From Ferribacterium limneticum (GTDB lineage Bacteria > Pseudomonadota > Gammaproteobacteria > Burkholderiales > Rhodocyclaceae): 64,000 nucleotides of DNA. The position numbers were made by a program, and so were the translations under genes. The DNA lies in the NCBI RefSeq assembly GCF_020510585.1, contig NZ_CP075190.1, forward strand, positions 1,300,001-1,364,000. The letters run 5' to 3'. Positions 26,576 to 35,137 of the stretch are shown one piece after another. The notes under the pieces were generated by a model. The model had not been told where the DNA came from. It did not search any database and saw nothing but the letters and a program-made list of their open reading frames with translations. Within the stretch, counting starts at the first letter, position 1; each line of letters begins with the position of its first letter.

Positions 26576-27127
26576 TTATTTCACGCCGAACTGCTCACGC
26601 AGGCAGGCTTTGTGTTCCGGGCCGATTTTGTCCTGGCAGGCGGCGCGGGCTTTTTGGTGTTGCTCGCAGCGGGCCTGATTTGGGGCTTTGCTGCAGTCGA
26701 CCGGCGGCATTTTCTGTTGCATGCACTGGCGGCGGGCGGGGCCGGTCTGGCCCTGGCATTCCTTGTAGGCCATCTTGCGCGCTTCGCATTGTTGCGGGTT
26801 GCCGGCCTTGGTGCAGTCGAAGTTTTGCCGCTGTTCCTGCATGCATTGTCGGCGTTGCGGGCCGGCGGTGTTCTTGCAGGCTTCCCGAGCCTGGGTGCGG
26901 GCTTCGCGGTGGGCGGTGCAGGCGGCGGGGTTCGGGGCCTGGCTGCAGTCACGCGGGGCGCGGGCGCGCGGGCCGCCGCCTTGCATCATCCCGGCGCCGC
27001 CGCCGGGGCCCATGCCGTTCATGCCGCCGCCCATTCCTCCCGGGCCTTGAGCAGGCTGGGCGCTGGCCGGCAGGCAGATCAGGGAAGCCAGCAGGGCGCT
27101 GGCGATCATCATCAGGCGGGTTTTCAT
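26576..27127 (-). CDS. Exported protein with three cysteine-rich repeats
   Basis: About 183 residues from the ATG at 27127, which has AAGGAGCG 5 bases upstream; an in-frame ATG 33 bases upstream lacks one. The signal peptide (MKTRLMMIASALLASLICLP) is followed by a Gly/Met-rich linker (GGMGGGMNGMGPGGGAG). Then come three repeats with cysteines spaced C-x8-C-x13-C-x10-C, C-x8-C-x9-C-x10-C and C-x8-C-x9-C-x10-C, each opening with DCS/T-K/Q-A. This suggests a periplasmic protein of disulfide-linked helical hairpins or metal sites. I do not recognise the family. It is divergent from a GspE-like gene. Confidence 0.8.
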   Translation of the reverse strand: MKTRLMMIASALLASLICLPASAQPAQGPGGMGGGMNGMGPGGGAGMMQGGGPRARAPRDCSQAPNPAACTAHREARTQAREACKNTAGPQRRQCMQEQRQNFDCTKAGNPQQCEARKMAYKECQGQTGPARRQCMQQKMPPVDCSKAPNQARCEQHQKARAACQDKIGPEHKACLREQFGVK

Positions 27128-27263
27128 TTTTCGCTCCTTGCGAGTGGGGTACAGCTTCATTCTAGGTGCATGAAATGGAATGTTCCCGGCAAGTTGTAAA
27201 GGTCTGCAAACAGAGTGCTTTCTGGTTACAAATCGTTACCTGCTGCGTGCTATATTGCCGCGC

Positions 27264-29048
27264 ATGAGTGACAAGAATATCGGCGAACACCGCCTGGCAC
27301 TGACCGAAGTGCTCGACTGGATGGTGGAGGATGGGCTGGTCAGCCAGGAGGCGGCTGATATGCTCAAGAGCGAGCGTCGCCTGCATGGCGGCAAGACGCA
27401 TCCCCTGGTTGTCATCGCCGATCAGAAATGGCGACAGGCCGGTCCGCCCACCCGCCTGCTCACGCTGGAAGTGCTGACCGAATGGCTGGCTGGCCGGGTC
27501 GGCCTCGACTACCAGCATATCGACCCGCTCAAGATCGATTTCACCGGTGTCGCCGAGGTCATGTCGAGCGCCTACGCGGCGCGTTTCGGCATTCTGCCGG
27601 TACAGGTGACGACGCGCGAGATCGTCATCGCGACGGCCGAGCCCTTCGTCCGCGAATGGGTCGAGGAGTTGCAGCAGATCCTGCGCAAGCAGATTCGCCG
27701 CGTCATGGCCAATCCCGAGGACATCAGCCGTTACCTCGTCGAGTTTTTCAATCTCGCCAAGTCGGTCAAGAAGGCAGCGGCCCGGGGCGATGTGACGTCC
27801 GGCCTGTCGAGCTTCGAGCAACTGGTCGAACTCGGCAAGGTCAACAAGCAGTTCGACGCCAACGACCAGCACATCGTCCATATTGTGGATTGGCTGTGGC
27901 AGTACGCCTTCGACCAGCGTGCTTCCGACATCCACATCGAGCCGCGGCGCACTCTGGGCATCGTCCGCTTCCGGATCGACGGCGTACTGCATCAGGTTTA
28001 CCAGATTCCGATGGCCGTCATGAACGCGATGACCAGCCGCATCAAGCTGCTCGGGCGCATGGACGTCATCGAAAAACGCCGGCCGCAGGATGGCCGGATC
28101 AAGACGCGGACGCCGGCCGGGCAGGAGGTCGAGCTGCGCTTGTCGACGCTGCCGACGGCCTTCGGCGAAAAGCTCGTCATGCGAATTTTCGACCCCGAAG
28201 TGCTGGTTCGCGATTTCCGTTCGCTGGGCTTCTCGGACGAAGACCAGGCGCGCTGGAAGCAGATGACTGCTACGCCGAACGGCATCATCCTGGTCACCGG
28301 CCCGACCGGCTCGGGCAAGACGACGACGCTGTACACCACGCTGAAACAGCTGGCGACGCCGGAAGTGAACGTGTGCACCATCGAAGACCCGATCGAAATG
28401 GTCGAGGCTTCGTTTAACCAGATGCAGGTCAGCCCGGCCATCGAGCTCGGCTTTTCCGACGGCGTGCGCGCCCTCATGCGGCAGGACCCGGACATCGTCA
28501 TGATCGGTGAAATACGCGATCTGGAAACGGCCGAAATGGCCATCCAGGCGGCGCTGACCGGTCACCTCGTGCTGTCCACGCTGCACACCAACGACGCGCC
28601 TTCGGCCATCACCCGTCTGCTCGACCTCGGCGTGCCGGCCTATCTGATCAACTCGACGCTGCTCGGCGTCATGGCCCAGCGTCTGGTCCGCACCCTGTGC
28701 CCGCATTGCAAGAAAGCCGTGGCGCCGCGCGAAGAGCAGCGCGCCGCCTGGCGTTCGCTGGTCGCCCCGTGGAAATCGGCCGAGCCGACCCAGATCTGGC
28801 AGCCGGTTGGTTGCCTGGAATGCCGGATGACCGGCTATTCCGGCCGGGTCGGCGTCTATGAAATCCTGGTGAACTCCCCGGAAATTCGCCGCATGATCAA
28901 ACCGCTCACTGAGATTCCCAAGTTGCGCGAACAGGCCTTCCGCGAAGGCATGCGCCCGCTGCGCATTTCCGGCGCGCTCAAGGTGGCGCAGGGCGCGACA
29001 TCGCTCGAAGAAGTCATCAAGGTCGCGCCGCCGTCGGACGATAGCTAG
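27264..29048 (+). CDS. GspE/PilB-family secretion or pilus ATPase, orphan
   Basis: About 594 residues from the ATG at 27264. It has the N-terminal MshEN-like region (to about 190) and the ATPase core: Walker A GPTGSGKTTTLYTTL near 350, Asp box, and Walker B region LMRQDPDIVMIGEIRDLETA near 410. A zinc-binding pair, CPHC and CLEC near residues 480 and 515, precedes GYSGRVGVYEIL. These ATPases power type II secretion or type IV pilus assembly at the inner membrane. No other gsp or pil gene is in the window, so its partners must be elsewhere. A terminator with a UUCG loop follows the stop directly. Confidence 0.9.
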   Translation: MSDKNIGEHRLALTEVLDWMVEDGLVSQEAADMLKSERRLHGGKTHPLVVIADQKWRQAGPPTRLLTLEVLTEWLAGRVGLDYQHIDPLKIDFTGVAEVMSSAYAARFGILPVQVTTREIVIATAEPFVREWVEELQQILRKQIRRVMANPEDISRYLVEFFNLAKSVKKAAARGDVTSGLSSFEQLVELGKVNKQFDANDQHIVHIVDWLWQYAFDQRASDIHIEPRRTLGIVRFRIDGVLHQVYQIPMAVMNAMTSRIKLLGRMDVIEKRRPQDGRIKTRTPAGQEVELRLSTLPTAFGEKLVMRIFDPEVLVRDFRSLGFSDEDQARWKQMTATPNGIILVTGPTGSGKTTTLYTTLKQLATPEVNVCTIEDPIEMVEASFNQMQVSPAIELGFSDGVRALMRQDPDIVMIGEIRDLETAEMAIQAALTGHLVLSTLHTNDAPSAITRLLDLGVPAYLINSTLLGVMAQRLVRTLCPHCKKAVAPREEQRAAWRSLVAPWKSAEPTQIWQPVGCLECRMTGYSGRVGVYEILVNSPEIRRMIKPLTEIPKLREQAFREGMRPLRISGALKVAQGATSLEEVIKVAPPSDDS

Positions 29049-29070
29049 GCCAAAATTTCGATTTTGGCCT
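29047..29070 (+). terminator. Terminator of the GspE-like gene with UUCG loop, merged with repeat copy 5
   Basis: AGGCCAAAAT (29047-29056), loop TTCG, ATTTTGGCCT (29061-29070): a perfect 10-bp stem closed by a UUCG tetraloop, then TTATTT. The stop codon TAG overlaps its first bases. The right arm and the T run are the dispersed repeat itself. Confidence 0.85.
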
Positions 29071-29092
29071 TTATTTCCGGTTGACCGTGGAA
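29055..29092 (+). repeat. Dispersed 38-bp repeat, copy 5
   Basis: ATTTCGATTTTGGCC is followed by TTTATTTCCGGTTGACCGTG and GAA. It lies between the GspE-like gene and the convergent DUF1841 gene. Confidence 0.9.
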
Positions 29093-29118
29093 GTGCGGTT
29101 TCGCGGCCGATTCAACCC

Positions 29119-29550
29119 CTAAATCAGGCTAGCCTTGCGCTTCACGGCATCGACGTAGGCCATCGCATCCATCGGCTGGCCCTGGCTCTGGGCGCGCCAG
29201 ATCGTTTCGCCCAGGCAGTCGAGCAGCACGTGCTCGGCGTCGTGCGGGTCCATGCGGGCGCGCAGTTGCTCAAAAGCCATGCGGATGCCAGGCGGCTGGT
29301 CGATGCTGACCTGTTCGTGGATGGCGAGGTGCAGCGAGAGGTGGAGGAAGGGGTTCATGGCCCCGCCTTCCGGCGTCCATTCCTTGTCGATAGCAGCCTT
29401 CGGATCGTTGAGCAGCGGGTGGTATTCCGGGTGGCGGGCGGCGATGTCGGCGGCGGTGACTTCGGCGCCTACTAGCGGCAGGCGGTCGACGTGTTTTTTC
29501 CAGGCATCGCAAAAGAAGAGGCGGACCTGCTCGCGGGAGGGATTAAACAT
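29119..29550 (-). CDS. DUF1841 family protein
   Basis: This 143-residue soluble protein has the family core: FNPSREQVRLFFCDAW near the start and MNPFLHLSLHLAIHEQVSID in the middle, followed by HDAEHVLLDCLGE. DUF1841 is common in beta- and gammaproteobacteria, and the conserved H-x3-H-x3-H-E pattern could bind a metal. No function is established. Its start overlaps the stop of the FIST gene by 8 bases, so the two are translated together with nth upstream. Confidence 0.88.
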   Translation of the reverse strand: MFNPSREQVRLFFCDAWKKHVDRLPLVGAEVTAADIAARHPEYHPLLNDPKAAIDKEWTPEGGAMNPFLHLSLHLAIHEQVSIDQPPGIRMAFEQLRARMDPHDAEHVLLDCLGETIWRAQSQGQPMDAMAYVDAVKRKASLI

Positions 29551-30559
29551 GAGCGCTTTCGAACAATAAGGTGAGTGCAGTGTTGTGGAACAGGCGGTTG
29601 TGGCCGGCCAGCGGCGCGATTTGCCCGGTGCCGTAGGCGCCGAGCAGTGGCGTGTCGGGAAAGGTGTCGCGGAAGGCGACGAGGTCGCGGTCGTCGTTGC
29701 CGTAAAACAGCGGGCCGCGGCCGATGCAGGAAAACATCAGGGCGAAATTTGGCCGTTTTTTCGGGTTGACCGTGGCAGTCAGCGCTTCGCGCATTTCCTG
29801 CTCGGCGGCGAGCGGCTGGCGGATGGCCCAGATGATCGTCTCGCCATCGGACAGGCTTTCGGCCAGGGTCAGCGAGCCATCGGCGTTGGCCGAGAGGAGG
29901 GCGATGCCCGGCGCATCGGGCTGGCGCAGTGCAACGATGTGGTGCAGGGGCGGGCGTTCGCGCAATTCGGCGGGCAGGGCGCGACGCAGGCTGTCGACGG
30001 CGCTGTGGCCGCCGACCCGGCGCAACTCATAGCCGGCGCATTGCTCGACGGGCAGCGGCTCGCCAAGCAGGCGCAGGCCGGACGAGCGGACCAGGCGGGC
30101 ATTGACGCCGGGCAGGTGAAACTCGGCGCAGCCATTTTCCGCCGTGCGACCATGCGACCAGGTGGCGGCATCGGTGTCGAGCATCCCGATCCGCTCGGTG
30201 CCGTCCTGCCAATCGAAGGGCAAGCGGCCATGGCCGCTGAACGAGAGCAGCGGCGATTCGGCCGGGACGTCGCTGGTCTGCGCTGAATAAACGAGGGCCG
30301 CCGCCGCCGGCTGGTCAAGTTGCCAGCCGCGCTCGGTGAATAGCCCGCTGGCCGTGCTGCCACTGACCGAAAGGCAGCCGGCGGCACGCGCCGCAGCGAG
30401 TACAGCAGGCTGCGCATGGCGGCAGAAATCATGGGTCAGAAGAAGGATGACGTTATCGGCGCGCGCCAGCCCGGCAGCCGCCAGTGCCGCCTCGACGGCG
30501 GCCTGGGCCAGCTCCGCTTCCGGCCGCTGGCCGGCAACGAGGGCGGTGGCGACTTTCAT
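29543..30559 (-). CDS. FIST-domain sensory protein carrying an internal repeat copy
   Basis: About 338 residues from the ATG at 30559, which forms an ATGA overlap with the nth stop. It has FIST_N (about residues 10-210) and FIST_C (about 215-335, with MFSCIGRGPLFYG and GAYGTGQIAPLAG). FIST domains sense small molecules, perhaps amino acids, in signalling proteins; here the domain stands alone. Residues just before MFSC read TATVNPKKRPNFAL and are encoded by a copy of the dispersed repeat, in frame. This looks like an insertion in a loop that the protein tolerated. Confidence 0.88.
   Translation of the reverse strand: MKVATALVAGQRPEAELAQAAVEAALAAAGLARADNVILLLTHDFCRHAQPAVLAAARAAGCLSVSGSTASGLFTERGWQLDQPAAAALVYSAQTSDVPAESPLLSFSGHGRLPFDWQDGTERIGMLDTDAATWSHGRTAENGCAEFHLPGVNARLVRSSGLRLLGEPLPVEQCAGYELRRVGGHSAVDSLRRALPAELRERPPLHHIVALRQPDAPGIALLSANADGSLTLAESLSDGETIIWAIRQPLAAEQEMREALTATVNPKKRPNFALMFSCIGRGPLFYGNDDRDLVAFRDTFPDTPLLGAYGTGQIAPLAGHNRLFHNTALTLLFESAHV
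29744..29777 (+). repeat. Dispersed repeat, copy 6, inside the FIST coding sequence
   Basis: GAAATTTGGCCGTTTTTTC then GGGTTGACCGTGGCA, on the strand opposite the gene, keeping the FIST frame open. Confidence 0.75.
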
Positions 30560-31233
30560 ACGCTCTTGCTGCGGTAGCTGCACAGGTCGAGCACGATGCA
30601 GCGGCCGCAGTCCGGCTTGCGCGCCTTGCAGACGTAGCGGCCGTGCAGGATCAGCCAGTGGTGGGCGTCCTTCTTGAATTCGTCGGGCGTCACCTTGAGC
30701 AGCTTCTTTTCGACTTCCTCGACCGTCTTGCCGGGGGCCAGCCCGGTGCGGTTGCCGAGGCGAAAGATGTGCGTGTCGACGGCAATGGTCGGCTGACCGA
30801 ACGCCGTATTGAGCACGACATTGGCCGTCTTGCGGCCGACGCCGGGCAGGGCTTCGAGCGCCGCCCGGTCGTCCGGCACTTCGCCGTCGTGCAGTTCGAG
30901 CAGCATGCGGCAGGTGGCGATGACGTTTTTGGCCTTGGTCCGGTACAGGCCGATGGTCTTGATGTAGTCGGTCAGGCCCTCTTCGCCGAGCGCCAGCATG
31001 GCGGACGGGGTTGGCGCCACCGGGTAGAGCCGGGCCGTCGCCTTGTTGACGCCGACGTCAGTGGCCTGCGCTGAGAGGATGACGGCGATCAGCAACTGGA
31101 AGGGCGTCGCGTAGTGCAGTTCGGTGGTCGGCGCCGGATTGGCGTCGCGCAGGCGGGAGTAGAACTGCTCGATATTGGCTTTTTTCACGGCGGGGGGAGT
31201 GTGTGGATTGTCAGGCGCGGCGGGATGCGCCAT
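30556..31233 (-). CDS. nth: Endonuclease III
   Basis: This 225-residue DNA glycosylase/AP lyase has the helix-hairpin-helix with catalytic lysine (LPGVGRKTANVV), the catalytic aspartate in VDTHIFRLGNR, and the C-terminal 4Fe-4S motif C-x6-C-x2-C-x5-C (CKARKPDCGRCIVLDLC). It removes oxidised pyrimidines in base excision repair. In many proteobacteria nth directly follows rnfE; here a GGDEF gene and a radical SAM gene lie between them. It overlaps the FIST gene by 4 bases. Confidence 0.95.
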   Translation of the reverse strand: MAHPAAPDNPHTPPAVKKANIEQFYSRLRDANPAPTTELHYATPFQLLIAVILSAQATDVGVNKATARLYPVAPTPSAMLALGEEGLTDYIKTIGLYRTKAKNVIATCRMLLELHDGEVPDDRAALEALPGVGRKTANVVLNTAFGQPTIAVDTHIFRLGNRTGLAPGKTVEEVEKKLLKVTPDEFKKDAHHWLILHGRYVCKARKPDCGRCIVLDLCSYRSKSV

Positions 31234-31274
31234 ATTGTCACAAACAATTCTACCTGACAGGGAGGTCAGACCCG

Positions 31275-32684
31275 ATGCCGCTTACAACAGATGGCAGCCT
31301 CAATGTGCTGACCCAGTGGCTGGAAGTCAATCCGGTGGCAACGGTCATCATCGACGCGCAGCATCGGGTGACCCACTGGAATCCGGCCTGTGCGGCCCTG
31401 ACTGGAGTGTCGGCGACGCAGATGATCGGCTGCGCCGAGCCGTGGCGGGCCTTCTACGACGCGCCGCGGCCGATTCTCGCTGATCTCGTGGTAGACCTCG
31501 CCAGCGATACGGTGCTCGAACAGTATTACCCCGGTAAATTCCGGCGTGTGGTGGCCGAGGATGCTGTCTATGAAGCGGAGGATTTTTTCACCGCTTGCGG
31601 CGAAGGTGGTCGCTGGCTGTCCTTCTCCGCCGCGCCCATTCGCAATGCGGCGGGCGACATCATCGGGGCCATCGAAACCCTGCAGGATGTCACCGAACGA
31701 CGCCGGGCCGAGGCGGCATTGCGCGATAGCGAGGCTTACCTGGCGCAGATCGTCGATGGTTCATCGGTGGCCATGCTGGTCATCGATGCCGGGCACCGCG
31801 TCACGCACTGGAACCGCGCCTGCGAGGCGATGACCGGGACGCTGGCGCGCGATGTCATCGGCACCCGCGGTCAGTGGAAAGCTTTCTATCCTTCCGAACG
31901 ACCGATCATGGCCGATCTGGTCCTCGATGATGCCAGCGAAATTGCTGTCGACCGGCTCTACCACGGTCGCTTCCGGCCCTCCGCGCTGATCCTCGGGGGC
32001 TACGAGGCCGAGGACTTCTTCCCGCATTTCGGCTCTAGCGGGCGCTGGCTGTTCTTCACCGCAGCGCCTTTGCGGGACGCCAACGGCGACGTTGTCGGTG
32101 CCGTCGAAACGCTGCAGGATGTCAGCGAACGCCGCCGGGCCGAGGAAGCGCTACGCGAAAGCGAGGAGCGCTACCGCTGCCTGAGCCAGACCGATTCGTT
32201 GACCGGACTGTTCAACTCCCGTTACCTGCGCGAGCGCCTGCCCGGCGAGCTCGAGCGGACGACACGCTATGGCCGGCCACTGTCGCTGCTGGTTCTCGAC
32301 TGCGACAATTTCAAGAGCATCAACGACTGCTATGGCCACCTTGAAGGCGACAAGGTATTGCAAAACCTGGCGGAGGTGATCCGGCACTGCCTGCGCCGTT
32401 CGGACAGCGCCTACCGCTACGGTGGCGAAGAATTTGTCGTGCTGCTGCCGGAAACCGACTCATCGGCCGCCATGGCGCTGGCCGAACGTCTGCGCAGCAT
32501 GTTTGCCGCGCAAGAAACGCTGGCGTCGAATGGTGAAAAAATCTGCTGCACCATCAGCATCGGCGTTTCCCGGCACGTGCCGACCGATACTGCGAGCTCC
32601 TTGATCCGGCGGGCTGACGAGGCGAGCTACCAGGCCAAGGAACGCGGCAAGAACTGCGTCGTTCTGGAAGGTTCAGCCGGCTGA
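31275..32684 (+). CDS. PAS-PAS-GGDEF diguanylate cyclase
   Basis: About 469 residues from the ATG at 31275 (GGGAGG, 10 bases upstream). Two PAS domains at about residues 15-145 and 155-285 are close repeats of each other: each begins near VIIDAQHRVTHWN or VIDAGHRVTHWN and ends with VTERRRAE or VSERRRAE. The GGDEF domain (about 300-465) has the active-site form YGGEEF and an RxxD I-site (RRSD) for product inhibition. It should make cyclic di-GMP in the cytosol. No membrane span or signal peptide is seen, so the PAS pair senses an internal cue. Confidence 0.92.
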   Translation: MPLTTDGSLNVLTQWLEVNPVATVIIDAQHRVTHWNPACAALTGVSATQMIGCAEPWRAFYDAPRPILADLVVDLASDTVLEQYYPGKFRRVVAEDAVYEAEDFFTACGEGGRWLSFSAAPIRNAAGDIIGAIETLQDVTERRRAEAALRDSEAYLAQIVDGSSVAMLVIDAGHRVTHWNRACEAMTGTLARDVIGTRGQWKAFYPSERPIMADLVLDDASEIAVDRLYHGRFRPSALILGGYEAEDFFPHFGSSGRWLFFTAAPLRDANGDVVGAVETLQDVSERRRAEEALRESEERYRCLSQTDSLTGLFNSRYLRERLPGELERTTRYGRPLSLLVLDCDNFKSINDCYGHLEGDKVLQNLAEVIRHCLRRSDSAYRYGGEEFVVLLPETDSSAAMALAERLRSMFAAQETLASNGEKICCTISIGVSRHVPTDTASSLIRRADEASYQAKERGKNCVVLEGSAG

Positions 32685-33746
32685 GCCGGGGCCCGGATCA
32701 TTTCGTTTTTGGCCAATTTTTCCGGTTGACCGTAGCAACGGACGAGCGCTTTCGCGGGCCCGCAACTGGCCGCAGCCACCATCGACATCCTGCCCGGCCG
32801 AGTTGCGCACCGTCGTCCGGATGCCCTGGGCGTGCAGATAGCGGGTCAGTTCGGTGATTCGCTCGACCGATGGCCGCCGGTAGGCAAGCGCCGCCGTCGC
32901 GTTGTAGGGGATCAGGTTCATGATCGCGTACTTGCCGGTGAGCAGGCGGACGATGCCGTCCATTTCCGCGAAGCTGTCGTTGATGCCGTCGATCAGCGTC
33001 CATTGGTACTGGATCGGATAGCTCGTCGTCCGGGCGTAATGCTCGGCCAGTTCGACCAGTTCGGCCGGGTCGATGCGCGACGCCTTGGGCAGCAACTCGG
33101 CGCGCAGTTTCGCGCGGGTCGAATGCAGAGAAATGGCCAGCGCCGGCTTGACGGTTTCCTGCGGCAGCCGCTCGAAAACGCGCAAATCGCCAACCGTCGA
33201 GAACACCAGATTCTTGTGCCCGATGCCGCCGGCCGTGCCGAGCAGATCGATGGCTTCGAGCACGTTGTCGATGTTGTGCGACGGCTCGCCCATACCCATG
33301 AAAACAACGCGCGTCACTTTGCGCCGGGCGCGGCCGAGGATGACCTGGGCGACCATCTCGCCGCTGCTCACCTGGCGCAGCAGGCCGTCGCGGCCGGTCA
33401 TGCAAAAAGTACAGCCGACGGCGCAGCCGATCTGCGTCGAGATGCACAGGCCATCACGCGGCAGCAGCACGCTTTCGACGGTCTGGCCATCGGCCAGTTC
33501 GACGAGCAGACGCGACGAGCCATCCTCGCCCGGGTGCTCGGAGCGGACGCGAGCCAGCGCCGAGAGTTCATCGTGCAAGCCGGGCAGCGCATTGCGCAGG
33601 GCCAGCGGCAGGTAGCTTTCCGGCGGGTGGTTGCGCGGCCCGGCATCGAGCGGTTTGCCCTGCGCCCAGGCGCGCATGACGCGGTCGACGTGGCAATCCT
33701 TGGCGCCCGTTGCAAACAGGGCTTGGCGGATGGTTTCGATGCGCAC
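32673..33746 (-). CDS. RlmN-like radical SAM RNA methyltransferase with repeat-derived tail
   Basis: This 357-residue protein has the radical SAM cysteines C-x3-C-x2-C (CAVGCTFC) near residue 108, plus both methyl-transfer cysteines of the RlmN/Cfr family: one in GLCISTQIGC and one in GGCGQLRAR near the end. RlmN methylates C2 of A2503 in 23S rRNA and A37 of some tRNAs. The sequence departs from typical RlmN, so this may be a paralogue with another target. The last 20 residues (from about RPLLRSTGKIG) are encoded by a dispersed repeat, and the stop overlaps the convergent GGDEF gene by 12 bases. Confidence 0.85.
   Translation of the reverse strand: MRIETIRQALFATGAKDCHVDRVMRAWAQGKPLDAGPRNHPPESYLPLALRNALPGLHDELSALARVRSEHPGEDGSSRLLVELADGQTVESVLLPRDGLCISTQIGCAVGCTFCMTGRDGLLRQVSSGEMVAQVILGRARRKVTRVVFMGMGEPSHNIDNVLEAIDLLGTAGGIGHKNLVFSTVGDLRVFERLPQETVKPALAISLHSTRAKLRAELLPKASRIDPAELVELAEHYARTTSYPIQYQWTLIDGINDSFAEMDGIVRLLTGKYAIMNLIPYNATAALAYRRPSVERITELTRYLHAQGIRTTVRNSAGQDVDGGCGQLRARESARPLLRSTGKIGQKRNDPGPGSAG
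32700..32738 (+). repeat. Dispersed 38-bp repeat, copy 7, encoding the tail of the RlmN-like protein
   Basis: ATTTCGTTTTTGGCC, then AATTTTTCCGGTTGACCGTA, then GCAA. It is antisense to the radical SAM gene and gives it its C-terminal residues (STGKIGQKRN). Confidence 0.85.
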
Positions 33747-33788
33747 GCGGGCGTTTTCGTCAGGCCCGCAACGGGCCGCCGGGAATGA

Positions 33789-34478
33789 TCAGTGGCAACC
33801 GGCCGTGGCGACTGGGGCTGGCGGCTTGCGCTTGGCGCGCTCGGCGGCCTTGGCTTCCATCCAGTTTTTCCAGGCGATCAGGCAGCCGAGCAGAATGAAG
33901 GCGCCGGGCGGCAGCAGGGCGAGCAGGAAGCCGGGGTAGCTTTCCGGCAGCACCTGGATCGGTTGCAGGCTGGGAAAAACCATGTCGATGCCGCCGAGGA
34001 TGGTGCCGCTACCGAGAAATTCGCGCATGGCGCCAAGCAGGGCCAGGGTCCACAACATGCCGACGCCCATGAAAATGCCGTCGAAGGTGGATTGCAGCGG
34101 CGGGTTCTTGGCGGCAAAGGCTTCGACGCGGGCGAGCACGATGCAGTTGGTGACGATCAGCGGAATGAAGATGCCGAGCACTAGGTACAACTCATGCAGG
34201 TTGGCGTTGAACAGCAGGTCGACGACGGTGACCAGCGCGGCGACAATCAGGATGAAGACCGGGATGCGGATTTCGTGCGGGATGAAGTTGCGCAGGCTGG
34301 CGATGGCGACGCCCGACAGCGCCATGACGACGATGGTGGCGAGCGACAGCATGACGCCATTGACCGCGTTGGTGGTCACCGCGAGCAGCGGACACAGGCC
34401 GAGAATCTGGACGATGGAGGTGTTCTGCTTCCAGATGCCGTTGCCGGCGATGGTCTTGAATTCGTCACGCGTGATCAT
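33789..34478 (-). CDS. rnfE: Rnf complex subunit E
   Basis: This 229-residue inner-membrane protein has six spans and the family start QNTSIVQILGLCPLLAVTTN, plus VTNCIVLARVEAFA in the middle. It is homologous to RnfA in this operon and to NqrD. RnfA and RnfE are thought to share a half-membrane 2Fe-2S cluster and route electrons across the membrane. It overlaps rnfG by 4 bases and is the last rnf gene. The Rnf complex moves electrons between ferredoxin and NADH coupled to an ion gradient. Confidence 0.95.
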   Translation of the reverse strand: MITRDEFKTIAGNGIWKQNTSIVQILGLCPLLAVTTNAVNGVMLSLATIVVMALSGVAIASLRNFIPHEIRIPVFILIVAALVTVVDLLFNANLHELYLVLGIFIPLIVTNCIVLARVEAFAAKNPPLQSTFDGIFMGVGMLWTLALLGAMREFLGSGTILGGIDMVFPSLQPIQVLPESYPGFLLALLPPGAFILLGCLIAWKNWMEAKAAERAKRKPPAPVATAGCH

Positions 34479-35137
34479 TTGACGGCTCCTTCGGCGAACA
34501 GGCGGTCACGATTGGCTTCGGCCCATTTGACGGCCTTCAGCACGGCTTTGGACACGGCGCGCGGGGTGATGGTTGCACCGGCGTGATAGTCGATCAGGCC
34601 GCCATCCTTCTTGACCTTCCAGTCCTTGTCGGCGACCTTGGTCAGCGCCATGCTGTTGAATTGCGTGATCCACGGCCGGGCCTTGTTCTTGTCCTTCTTG
34701 AGCTCGATGTAATCGCCGAGGCCCGGCGTTTCCTTGTGCTGTGTCACGCGTACGCCGGCGACTTCGCCACTGGCGCGCATGGCGATGATCAGACGAATCT
34801 TGCCGGCATAGCCATCGGGGGCGACGGCCTCGAAAACCAGGGCGACGGGCTGGCCATTCTTGCGGGCGCGGTAGAGCAGGGAAGGGTCGGTCAGCGTCAG
34901 TTCGGCCGTTGCCGGCAGCGTGATGGTGTCTTCGAGCAGGGCGTTGTCGTATTCGCTGCGTGGCAGTACCTCGTCCACCAGCTTCATCTTTTCTTCGGCC
35001 GCCGACGCTTCGATTGCCGGTTTGGTCCACAAGTAGGCGCCGGAGAGCAGGCCGGTGAAGATGATCACGAAAACGAACAGGATGGCCGCGGTGCGTGCCG
35101 CCATGCCGGTTGCCGAAAATTCCTTGGCGGCGCTCAT
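34475..35137 (-). CDS. rnfG: Rnf complex subunit G (covalent FMN)
   Basis: This 220-residue protein has one N-terminal span (AAILFVFVIIFTGLLSGAYL) and a periplasmic domain. The FMN attachment threonine lies in HAGATITPRAVSKAV near residue 186, matching the S/T-G-A-T motif of RnfG and NqrC. It relays electrons within the Rnf complex on the periplasmic side. It overlaps rnfD and rnfE by 4 bases each, so translation is coupled. Confidence 0.95.
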   Translation of the reverse strand: MSAAKEFSATGMAARTAAILFVFVIIFTGLLSGAYLWTKPAIEASAAEEKMKLVDEVLPRSEYDNALLEDTITLPATAELTLTDPSLLYRARKNGQPVALVFEAVAPDGYAGKIRLIIAMRASGEVAGVRVTQHKETPGLGDYIELKKDKNKARPWITQFNSMALTKVADKDWKVKKDGGLIDYHAGATITPRAVSKAVLKAVKWAEANRDRLFAEGAVK

